From Phoronis ovalis (lineage: Eukaryota; Phoronida; Phoronidae), in assembly GCA_028565635.1 (NCBI GenBank), contig JAOXYB010042470.1, positions 1-12,786 of the forward strand: DNA of 12,786 nucleotides, written 5' to 3'. The position numbers were made by a program, and so were the translations under genes. The notes beneath the pieces were generated by a model. The model saw only the letters and a list, made by a program, of their open reading frames with translations, was not told the origin of the DNA and did no database searches. How positions within the stretch are numbered: position 1 is the stretch's first letter; the number at the start of each line of letters is the position of its first letter. Positions 1-8,258 of the stretch are shown here, in pieces.

Positions 1-125
1 GATGATTTTTAGGTATGCGTGAGATTCGTTGGTATGCGTGAGATTCAGTGCCGCATGCGTGGTTGCGTGGAAAGCAAGGTAATGCGTGAGCCTCACGCCG
101 AATGCGTGAGACTTGGTAGGTCTGA
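1..125. repeat. Degenerate short repeat with ATGCGTGAG core
   Basis: The motif ATGCGTGAG occurs at 15-23, 34-42, 82-90 and 102-110, with a shorter ATGCGTG at 55-61. Spacing is irregular (19 to 27 bases between most copies). The unit GCCTCACGCC at about 90-99 partly complements the neighbouring copies, so small hairpins could form. The patch is more GC-rich than the DNA after it, and it begins at the window edge, so it is probably cut. It looks like the end of a dispersed or minisatellite-like repeat; the family is not identified. Confidence 0.6.
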
Positions 126-1091
126 TATAGTGGCTTCTTAACTGCTGTGAGAGAGCTTACCAGTTTATTCTAGCAACTGTTTTATGTACTATAATTCATT
201 TATTAAAAAACTCCATACAATGTTTCTAACGACTGATGTCAGTCTACTTCAAATATATACTCAAAGTTTGTGGACCCTTTTTTAAATATAGTGTACTTCC
301 ATTGGTATTGTATAAAGACAAACATTAAATGTACAGTAATTATTTCATGGATGGTGAATTTTGATAAGAAATGCATGGTAAAACTGTACTGCACAAGAAT
401 CATGGGTCATCTCTAGTGATTATGAATTCTTGAATAATAAAACATGATTTACATTATACATGACTGACCTTTGTCTAATAGAGAAGTTTTTCCACCTCTC
501 ACCTGTCAAATGAATTCTTGCTCTTTGTAATTTATGTATACCTGAAAAAGCTTCCTGTGAACATAAATAAGTTTTGACATATTTATTAAATTATATTCTT
601 ATAAATTTGTATGTAAGTAAAAAAATTGCATAGTGCAGACCGAATCAGTACCAATAGAAATTCAATTAATGTATTTTGAAATTTTAAAAAAATTAAGGGA
701 AATATAACACTGAAGTGAATCTGATTGTGAATTATTTCCTTCAGTTTCACGGTAAACTATACTTGTATATTTATTTGAGCATTATTTACTCATACAAATT
801 TCTAGGGAAGTCATTTAAGTGTGACAAAACAATAAGTGTTAGACTGAGTATAACAATGCATAAAGTAATACAGGATTGGCCCATGTTTGGGCCTCTGGAG
901 GTTAAAAATTATTAGGATATAGTAATGTTAAACATGTACAAAATAATGTTTTAGGTTTATGTAATTCATTAGGATGATGTTATCTTGTTTTAAACTAAAC
1001 TGTGGTTAAATGTCAAGTTTGGTTTCATTTAATTATATATTCATATAATGGTAAAGTTTATTCCAGATAACAAACCCTTGTTGTGTTAGAT
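126..1091. other. AT-rich non-coding stretch
   Basis: I see no exon-like coding segment, RNA gene or clear repeat here. Open frames are short, AT-driven and lack family motifs; the longest, at 715-915, starts in TTGAATC-type sequence and reads as low-complexity hydrophobic residues. Several AATAAA-like hexamers occur, as expected by chance in such DNA. It could be intergenic sequence or the 5' flank or an untranslated intron of the channel gene downstream. Confidence 0.5.
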
Positions 1092-1523
1092 GGTCAAGTC
1101 CCGGGGGGGTACTCAAGGTATTTTGAATACAGGGATGTGCCGCGGAACCCAATCCAAAATTTTAGCTTGCGGTACTAGCAAACCCAATCCAAATTTTTTG
1201 AAATATAAGGGTAGCAATCCAAATTTTGTGAAATATTAGGGTAGCAATCCAAAATTTTAAAATATTTGAGTAGCAATCCATTTTTACGCAAACTGACTGA
1301 TACAAACCAAATTCCAAAAATCGTTTTATGGATATAAACCTAAAATTAATCCAAATTATTTGCTGTAAGCAGCGGGTAGCAATCCAAATTTTTGAATTTC
1401 CTTACAGTAGCAATCCAAAAAAATACAATAAGAAGTATATACAATTCAAATCCAAAATTTTCAACTGGGCTGCACACCCCCACCAAAAAATACCTTGAGT
1501 ACCCCCCCCGGGGGTCAAGTCCC
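1092..1523. mobile_element. MITE-like element with G-rich inverted ends and flanking duplication
   Basis: The left end (from about 1100: CCC, seven G, then TACTCAAGGTATTTT to 1124) is matched in reverse complement by AAAATACCTTGAGTA, eight C and GGGGG at about 1487-1514. The 11-base string GGTCAAGTCCC stands at both edges (1092-1102 and 1513-1523). It is either a target duplication or partly shared with the ends, since its CCC overlaps the terminal repeat. The interior, about 360 bases, is made of irregular copies of a unit around GTAGCAATCCAAATTTT (near 1210, 1241, 1270, 1375 and 1408, with AACCCAATCC variants near 1146 and 1180). No open frame spans it. This is a non-autonomous DNA transposon type; the superfamily is not assigned. 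A decayed relative lies at about 3096-3700. Confidence 0.8.
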
Positions 1524-2235
1524 TTTTATACCTCTTTTTGATTACTTTGAAGGTCATACAGTAAAGATATTAGAATATAGGACATACTAGTTGGTTATTT
1601 CTATATATGCACTTCATGTAACTGTCCTACCAGTGACATATGCTTGAAGGAATTTTAAAGTCAGTTGTGGACATACAGAAATGGATCAGCTATGGATTGC
1701 TAGACTAGTGTGTTGAAAGAGAAACTAATTTGTTTATTTTAGATGATTGTTAGATAGTAAGTGAATTGTGACACAAAACAAAACTTAAAATGAAACTGCA
1801 AGATACATTAATATGTACAAAGAAGTTCATAAAAGTAATATAAGTCAATCTGTATAATCCATATAAATGTAAGTATTTACCTGTTAGTTTTGATAAACCT
1901 GAATGTTATTACATGTTTATGTAGTTAAGTTTACATTGTTAGTATTATTATTGTAAATAATTGTAAGGCAGCATGGTCCTGTGTATAGGATAAAAGGGCA
2001 ACATGTGTATTAATTCTCTATAAAGCAGTATCACATGAGTACACTTAAAGGTCTGCAGCATTTCAGCCCTTCTGGTAACAAAACTACCAAGTAAACTTAA
2101 AAGACATCTCATTGGAACAGTAGTGTAGAAAAAGTTAATTCATTTCTGGCTGTGTGTGTGTTTACATAACATTACTGACATCACCTGGACAAAATATGCC
2201 AAATTAATTGAACAGTTACCCATGTTATTATTTTA
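1524..2235. other. Non-coding stretch before the putative first exon
   Basis: AT-rich sequence without recognisable coding segments or repeats beyond a short TGTGTGTG run near 2150. If the start exon at 2280 is correct, this is either the promoter-proximal flank or an intron in the 5' untranslated region. A possible acceptor (TTATTATTTTAG) ends at 2236, so the untranslated leader may begin just after it. No TATA box or initiator stands out. Confidence 0.35.
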
Positions 2236-2279
2236 GTTAGTGTAAACAAGAAGCATAGCTTAAAATATTTGCTGCAAAT

Positions 2280-2348
2280 ATGAGGACAATTAAGCGATCA
2301 ACGAGATATTGTGTAAAAGAGGAAGAACAAAGATTACAGTTAATGAAG
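2280..2348 (+). CDS. TRPM2-like: Putative first coding exon of the TRPM-like channel
   Basis: An ATG at 2280, with A at position -3 and an in-frame TAG at 2256-2258, opens a 23-codon segment reading MRTIKRSTRYCVKEEEQRLQ and then LMK. It ends at a good donor (AAG|GTAAAAAT) in phase 0. That phase matches the acceptor at 7407, so joining gives LMK-GKIKEF and an open frame into the TRPM exons, while joining to the other nearby acceptor (7327) meets a TGA. The segment is basic and hydrophilic with no signal peptide, as expected for a cytosolic channel N-terminus. It has no motif of its own, and the 5.06-kb intron it implies was not verified. Another first exon, upstream or inside that intron, is possible. 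Confidence 0.42.
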
Positions 2349-2366
2349 GTAAAAATATTATGCATG

Positions 2367-2576
2367 TGCTATACTCCTATAGTTCCGATTTCGTGAGTTC
2401 ATGCTATGCCTCGGACAACTTCTGACGGGTGAGGCTTGCCAAACGTCACGAATCTTTGTACAGCGAATCACAGTGAAAATGACTAACTGGATTTGTGATG
2501 TTCAACAAGCCTAACCTCTCAGAAGTTGTCTGAGGCTTAGCGCAAACTCATGACTATAGCGCTGCTATACCTATAG
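2367..2576. mobile_element. Foldback (long inverted repeat) element
   Basis: The two halves of this roughly 210-base block are imperfect reverse complements centred near 2472. The core is exact: GACAACTTCTGA at 2414-2425 against TCAGAAGTTGTC at 2519-2530. Pairing continues on both sides: GAGGCTTG near 2431 against CAAGCCT near 2506, TGCCTCGG against CTGAGGCTTA, GTGAGTTCATG against CAAACTCATGA, and CTATAG in both outer parts. Each arm is about 70 to 90 bases with small mismatches, and the unpaired middle is short. It carries no open frame and is less AT-rich than its surroundings. It reads as a hairpin-type MITE. It starts only about 18 bases past the putative first donor. Confidence 0.75.
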
Positions 2577-2734
2577 TCTAACTCGGTCATAAAAAGACAA
2601 TGGTTGCTTTTGGCGTAGGGTCATAGGTATGCTATCTCCAAATGGCTATTTTTATTGTACTTAAAGGCGCCTGTTCTGTGTTGTGTTATTTATAAAGTCT
2701 GACCAAACTTTATCCGTTAAGAGATGCTAGGCAT

Positions 2735-2845
2735 TAGGGCATTTCCTGAGTTAGCCAATCAGGTTGTAGGAATTTTAACTGCGCCCATTCCTCGACAAAA
2801 ATAGGATATAACGCTAGGAACTTTTCTAACAATTTCAGCTTCGTG
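2735..2845 (+). promoter_or_regulatory. CCAAT-box and TATA-like patch (weak candidate)
   Basis: TTAGCCAATCAGG near 2753-2765 fits the NF-Y CCAAT-box consensus, and AGGATATAACGC lies about 45 bases further on (near 2802-2813). The patch is less AT-rich than its surroundings. It could be an alternative promoter inside the first intron, or promoter-like sequence within an old repeat that also covers 2600-2850. No exon with a suitable start follows closely, so the call rests on motif matches alone. Confidence 0.15.
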
Positions 2846-3095
2846 GTAACGATTTGAACACATGAGTAAATGAACTTTTGAATAGAAATACCAAATACAC
2901 AGTACCAAGTAATATCAGTAGTATAAGATTAATAAAACAATATCTTCCCATATTAACAAGTAACAAAATTCCACTGCCCCCTTTGGCTGCCATAATATAG
3001 AGGTCATATTATATATGTTACTGCTCCTGGTTTTGTAATCAAATACTCTGGGAATCAAACATTTTGATACTTTTGAAGTCTGTAGAACAATTGAT

Positions 3096-3700
3096 CCTGG
3101 GGGTTACTCAGGATTCCTTCTAAATGGGGATGTGCTGCAACAGGACTCACTCCGAATAATGAAGTTTGTATCATTGTACATCTTTTAACTTAAATTACCT
3201 AAAGTGATGATAAGTTATAATTTTTTCAATTGTGTAACCCTATACTTACATATTTAAATGCAGCTCTATTCCAATAATCTCCAAACTTTTTATATATTTC
3301 TATTTTCAGTACTTGTAATGATTAATTTATTGATAGTACTGTTATAAATAAAGAAATAAGAGTAAAATTCTCAAAATTGTCAACTATCAATAAATTTTAA
3401 TATCTATCAGTATACTTTAAATCCTTATCGAATTAGTCTTTCCTTAGCATATAGACAAGCTACAATAGTAGAGCTTAGTTGTTTTTTTTGACCAAATTAG
3501 CAGAGAAGATTTGAATAAATAGGCTGAGTTGATATGGTTTTTGACTAAAATATATCGGTTTTCCAATACACATAAAATTAGCAATCAAGTTTTTTAGCAA
3601 AAAAGTTAAGCATACCGTTTTTTTTGGCAGGGAAAAATAGTTGAGGGGATCCAGTTTTTAAGCCTGATTTTTTACCAAAGATTTTGTGAAGTATCCCCCC
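3096..3700. mobile_element. Decayed relative of the 1092-1523 element
   Basis: The left end CCTGGGGGTTACTCAGG (3096-3112) followed by GGGGATGTGCTGC and GACTCACTCC lines up in order with the left end of the first element (GGGGGGTACTCAAGG, then AGGGATGTGCCGC and AACCCAATCC). The right end, TTTTGTGAAGTATCCCCCC at about 3682-3700, is an imperfect reverse complement of it. Internal TAGCAATCAAG near 3580 recalls the AGCAATCCAAA unit. The middle (about 3230-3480) is AT-rich and may include later insertions or decay. No clear flanking duplication remains, so the copy is older than the first one. Confidence 0.55.
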
Positions 3701-4254
3701 ATTATTAAATTTTGTATAAGACAAATCAACAATATTTTAGATTATTATTACATAGTTCGCAAAGTTTAATTTCTAATTTTACTTCTAAAAATATTCTTTC
3801 TTGAAAAATTAGAAAATTCTATTTATCAGAAATATTTACTTTACACGTAATGATGTCCCTACTAAGCATTGATTCACAAATTTTTAAAATATTTTAACAA
3901 TTTTTTAAAAAATAATACAAGAAATACAGTAACAATAAAACTTAGTATGTCTTCAGAGTCACTAAAAAAAATGACGACATCATTTAATATAGATGAGACA
4001 TTGTGAATATAATGTGAATGCTGATTAGGAGTTTATAAACTAAACATTTTTCCTCAGAATCCTTGTTTCATGCACAATGGAATGACTGTTTTTAAACTCC
4101 TTAATATCTTTTGATTTTCATTTTATATAAAATAGGAGTGAAATTTACAGAGCCTGTAATAGGACATTAGATCATGTTTAACAATTTAAAAAAAAATTTT
4201 TGCATGAGGAAATGCAATACTTATCACAATAAAGTACACATTTTTTCATAAGTA

Positions 4255-4330
4255 CGTAATACTGCTCGTGAGGCAACTGTATTATCTCGAGGGAATGCAA
4301 TAATATCTTGAGGGCACATTGTAGTTATGC
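4255..4330. repeat. Short tandem block around ATCTCGAGGG
   Basis: Three related units about 20 bases apart read TACTGCTCGTGAGG, TATTATCTCGAGGG and ATAATATCTTGAGGG, each followed by a CA-containing stretch. The block is more GC-rich than the AT-rich DNA around it. Similar CGAGGGCA strings are common in dispersed repeats of marine invertebrates, so this is probably a fragment of such an element. No open frame or flanking duplication is seen. Confidence 0.35.
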
Positions 4331-4849
4331 TTTTGCAAGAGCTAGCTGAATGCAGATCGCAAGATTTGGTACAAAATTGGCAACTTGTAGAAATGATTTA
4401 AGAGTAATATTTTCCCAACTCTCCATGGGAGTTTCCGGTTTCTTGTTACGTACTTACAAATATTAATTATTAATAATATCTATTAACCTCCCCATTTGAC
4501 ATCATTGAGATTTGGCACCTACGATTATGAACTCCATAAAAAGTTAAAATGATTGTTTAAAAAAAAATTTGAAAAGATTTTACATTTTTTAAAATTATTA
4601 CAGCAAGCACTTTAAAAAGTACTTTGTTGAAATAATTCCACACAATGGCATTAAAGGATTTAAAAGTTATTTATATGGGTGTTATCATGTTGATGTCCTG
4701 GCATTGATAGTAACAGGTTAATACAGTCAACTGGAATTACAGAGTGATTGGAAACACTCTTGCTAGTTTAGATGTTTGCTAAAAAAAATTAAAAAATTGA
4801 AAAGACATGTAAGGTTGATCGAAAATATGTATACAACTACTTAACCACT

Positions 4850-4988
4850 AGTCCAGGGCCACTAGTACATCTGTTGTCTAAGTGTCTGTACATAATCTTT
4901 GTACATTACTGTGTATAATCTGTGTATGTGTTGTATATATTGTTGTAGCAGCATGGGCTTAAAGCCTATTGTTACTTTATTTTATTAG
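4850..4988 (+). repeat. Possible 3' end of a retroposon
   Basis: After two CCACTAGT copies (near 4845 and 4858), the sequence becomes rich in GTACAT and TGTGTAT units. It then runs into GGGCTTAAAGCCT, a small palindrome, followed by ATTGTTACTTTATTTTATTAG. A palindromic GGGC-GCCC-like motif before a T- or A-rich tail resembles the 3' ends of some invertebrate LINE or SINE copies. There is no reverse transcriptase fragment and no clear target duplication, so this is only a suggestion. Confidence 0.2.
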
Positions 4989-5176
4989 TAAACTAGCTGC
5001 TATGTTATGCCTATAAAATAGATGAACAATGTGATACAATGGAGGATTTTTCTATAGAACCTAATCTCAGAAATTAGTCACATTAAGTGTAACTCAAAGA
5101 CAAAAAGATTGGTAAATACTTAGGTGACTCACTCTGGGTATGTACTACATGGAAAAGTGATGATGATATTCAGCTA

Positions 5177-6018
5177 TAGTAAGGCTGAATGGGTCTATGT
5201 CAGAAAAAGTACAATCGTGTATACACAAGTGTACCCTGACTTGTGAGATACTACACAATGGTACCCAGAATCTGCACGAATGTACCTTGGATCAGCAATC
5301 GGCAAGATCACTTTTGTGCATGTTCAGCTAAAAATGGCGATAAAGTTCTTTGGTGTCAATGGTCTTCTGCAACACTGTATTTAAAAGAAGGCTGAAATGA
5401 TGATGCCAAGACTTGCTTTTTAAGGATTAATACATAATTTAAGGAACAACTGATTTTATTGCTATTTTCATTCATACATGCATGCATGATAATGTACAAA
5501 AGTTGAAAACTGCAAATTTAGAGTCCATACATTACTTTTAGAACATGTCGGTCACATGTGAAAGTGAGCAAGAAGCATACTATCTGAAAATTTTGTTTTT
5601 CCTATTTGTAAAATAAATTCGGAGTTTTTTTTAGCATTCTTTACTTTTTGATATATGAAAATGACAGGAATTTCATTAGTTAAACTTTTTTTACTGATAA
5701 ATATCGCAAGATTTTTATTTTTGAAACTTTTTTTACGGTTGGGATGCCGGTTTAAACAAAATGGTCGAAAATTGGTTACTGTCAAAAACACGGATAGGGA
5801 TGATACGGGTACAATTGTTTACATTCAAACATGTCGTTGTTTTTTTGTAGTTAATAAACATGGCATGTATTGGAATCGAAATGAGCTAATGTCATAATAA
5901 TACATGTCACAAAGGAGATAACGATAAATGTCAGAGTACATTTATACGTACATACCTGTGTACACGATTGTACCTAGGGTACATTTGTGTAGTCTCAATA
6001 GACCCATTCATCTTACTA
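5177..6018. mobile_element. TA-flanked non-autonomous DNA transposon, about 838 bp
   Basis: The ends are inverted repeats. GTAAGGC then TGAATGGGTCTAT (5179-5198) faces ATAGACCCATTCA then TCTTAC (5998-6016). TA dinucleotides flank both sides (5177-5178 and 6017-6018), as expected for Tc1/mariner-type target duplication. Subterminal blocks recur in inverted orientation but in shuffled order: TACAATCGTGTA, ACACAAGTGTACCC/ACACAAATGTACCC and TGAGA(TA)CTACACAA appear in both arms. The interior has two overlapping 240-base open frames on opposite strands (5655-5897 plus, 5552-5791 minus) with no recognisable domain, which I take as chance. No transposase remains. Confidence 0.75.
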
Positions 6019-7327
6019 GATGTCCAGTGTGACATTGTAGAGCATGTGGATGTGTGTGTCTGTTTATGATTAAAGTAATTCAATCTAGAAATGTTGTTTT
6101 ATGTAACAATTACACTTACTAGTGTGATTTTATTGCTTGCCAGTCAATTATATAGACTTGGGACTTATCAGGGTATTATGTAAATTTATATTTTGTATGT
6201 CACCTCAAAGGTTATAAATATGCTTCTATAATCAAATTAAGCAAATCAACCAAGCTTGATTCCTCTACACAAATAAATAATATTTTGCACAATGAATATA
6301 ATAAGAAGTTTTCTGGACAGTAGTTGAAGTTAGGTGTACTTTAATGTCAATATGTCATAGTTCCTGCCTGCAGCAAAACAACTGCTTGACATCATTAAAA
6401 TAACTTAAAAATTGAAATTCTAACTTTGGCCTTCTGCCAATTGAATTATAGTGGTAAGCTACATACTTGCTACATAAAAATTAGCTGAGAAGACCTGCAT
6501 GAAGCTGGTCCTGAAATTGTTACTAACTACTTGGAAAGTGAAAACAAGAGACAGATTACAGTTATCTATTTACTATTAGTATTATATATAAACAGTTGGT
6601 TAGACTTTTTAAAATATTAGAATTTTTAGTTGTCTTGATAAATAGCTGATAACACAGATAGCTACTGACAACCTGCAATAAAGAGTACCTGTGATCTATA
6701 GGTGTATCCAGTCAGTTGATACACAGGAAGGGTTATGTACAAACATACTTTTATTTCCAGTTACAAGGTTAACATTTGATAATATAGCCAACTGAAGAAG
6801 ACTAAAGCAGATATGTCTTACATGACATACACTGTCTCTTTTGCTCGTACCAGTAATGTAAAACACCATCAGGTAAATGATTTGCTGATTACAGTTTAAA
6901 GGTATTCTGATTTTTTAGAAATAGTATTGAATGCAGGATTCTGAGCAGAATGATGTATTTTTCAAATATTTTATATAAGGGGAATTTATTAGCAGAAACC
7001 ACAGAATTTTCTGTTCCATAAAGTTGGCTTTTGAATCTGCCTGAGAAAGCAGTGTATGAGCTTTCACCTAAGTTATACTAAACAAATTGTCTGATATGTT
7101 CAAATGTGAGTGGGACAGTTACACTCTCATCCACTAGAGGGAGAATAGGAAAAAGGGAGAGATTGGTGGACATTGAAATGCACCACATACTTTTTCTCTA
7201 AAATGTTGTAACATTAACAATTAATAAAATTTCTTTCACATTTTTCTCACATAATAATATTTTTTTCAGTAGAATAAATACCATACAAGGTTTACAAGGT
7301 AGGTTTGCTTGCTAGTTTGACCTTCAG
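6019..7327. other. Non-coding part of intron 1
   Basis: AT-rich DNA with no TRPM-like segment, RNA gene or clear repeat. Short TGTGTGTGTC near 6050 and a purine-rich GAGGGAGAATAGGAAAAAGG run near 7136-7160 are the only departures from background. Nothing here has both coding-like composition and usable splice sites. Confidence 0.4.
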
Positions 7328-7407
7328 AACCCATCAAGCGGAATGGATCAGAAGTGGATATCAAAGTTAGAACGGCAGTGAGTCTCAAAAAAGTTTTTTT
7401 GTTACAG

Positions 7408-7493
7408 GGGAAAATCAAAGAATTTGTTGGAGATAACATTAAGCACAGAGAATGCAAAAAGTACGTGCCAGATTTAAAAAAAAAAGGAAGTAG
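7408..7493 (+). CDS. TRPM2-like: TRPM-like channel, exon 2 (start of the N-terminal homology region)
   Basis: The exon follows a strong acceptor (TTTTTTTGTTACAG) and ends at AG|GTAAGC in phase 2. It encodes GKIKEFVGDNIKHREC, KKYVPDLKKKGS and the first two bases of an Arg codon (residues 24-52 of the model). The NIK-x-[RK]EC followed by an aromatic-V pair is the conserved opening of the TRPM homology region, equivalent to the NIKKKEC stretch of TRPM2. The frame is also open upstream to 7321, and a second acceptor ends at 7327, so a longer form of this exon is possible. A run of ten A (7476-7485) encodes the three lysines. Confidence 0.8.
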
Positions 7494-8080
7494 GTAAGCC
7501 ATATTTTTCACTGCATTCAGTTCTAGTTAACATTTAACTTATCAAATTAAGCCCTTTCAATTACTGTTTGTGGATTACATATAATTATGTATATAATCAC
7601 CTGCTATCAAACAACATACTGACAGGCAATTTTTCATTTCTGATGCCTACCTGATGTTTTTAAAGTTTGTCAGTCTTCTGTTTATGTCTCATAGCCACAC
7701 TGAACCTGAAATAGAGATTTTTGAAAACTCTATTAGCAGCTGCTGCAGTCATCAGCATGTATGCACTAAAGACTAAAGCAACTGCTTCTCTCATCATAAT
7801 TATATGGTTATTGTGTGCCACAAATTATATATGCGAGAAACCTAGTTTTGCATGATTTGTAATAGTTTTTATGACTATGATATGGAAAATTGTGTTTCTA
7901 CGGTGTCAGATAATGATATTTTACATATCTGTCAAATTTACAAATTTTCTCCCCTTGATATTTTTGGACAATTTTCTGTTATTAGTAAAAGCAATGGTAA
8001 AATTGATACTCCCAATTCCTGATAGCAATGATTACATGAAAAGTTCCTTTTCTGATATTCTTTTGATTTTTTCCTTGCAG
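7494..8080 (+). other. Intron 2
   Basis: 587 bases from GTAAGC to a pyrimidine-rich acceptor (TTTTTTCCTTGCAG), with AT-rich content and no repeat that I recognise. An open frame at 7871-8116 crosses its end and is a by-product of reading through the acceptor in another frame. Confidence 0.75.
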
Positions 8081-8258
8081 AGTTTGCCAATGTGGCAGAG
8101 ATACAGACTGGCATGAAGAAAATGGCATACACACCAGCCAGTATACACATAATGAAAAATGGCAATCTGACCACATTTACACAAAAGAAGTGCCAGCTGA
8201 TACATTTGGAGAAATTTCCTTTTGTGGATTTGGACATGAAGCTACCATAAGAGCTCCT
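8081..8258 (+). CDS. TRPM2-like: TRPM-like channel, exon 3 (VCQCG segment)
   Basis: The first base completes an Arg codon, and 59 codons follow to a phase 0 donor (CCT|GTAAGTG). The peptide (model residues 52-111) starts RVCQCGRDTDWHEEN and includes EKWQSDHIYTKEVPADTFGE. The CxCG pair, a Trp before the K-E-x-P-x-D-x-F-G-[ED]-I stretch and a closing Gly-rich turn are typical of TRPM2 and TRPM8 N-termini (compare VCQCG and MPTDAFGDI in TRPM2). It forms the linker into the SLOG/LSDAT nucleotide-binding fold. No indel or stop interrupts it. Confidence 0.93.

Larger units (their letters stand above)
2349..7407 (+). other. Inferred intron 1 (about 5.06 kb), filled with repeats
   Basis: The interval runs from donor GTAAAAAT at 2349 to acceptor TTTTTTTGTTACAG at 7407. 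It holds at least three inverted-repeat elements (2367-2576, 3096-3700, 5177-6018), listed separately, plus a short CTCGAGGG repeat and a possible retroposon tail. The rest (about 2860-3095, 3705-4240, 4335-4850, 4990-5176 and 6019-7327) is AT-rich, with no TRPM-like segment and no supported gene. Its status as an intron depends on the exon at 2280. Confidence 0.4.

Noticed and set aside
1140-1440. AGCAATCCAAA units as a CRISPR array
   Set aside because: Unit lengths and spacing are irregular, the units lie inside an inverted-repeat element, and the genome is eukaryotic.
5552-5897. Two overlapping open frames on opposite strands inside the TA-flanked element as transposase remnants
   Set aside because: Both are about 80 codons, rich in Phe, Lys and Leu from AT-rich DNA, and show no DDE or helix-turn-helix pattern that I can recognise.
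7328-7376. A separate micro-exon ending at GGCA|GTGAGT
   Set aside because: It would leave an intron of only about 30 bases before the acceptor at 7407, too short for normal splicing; the stretch is better seen as an exon extension or intron.
7938-8237. 99-codon open frame on the minus strand
   Set aside because: Antisense to exon 3, whose plus-strand reading carries the TRPM motifs.
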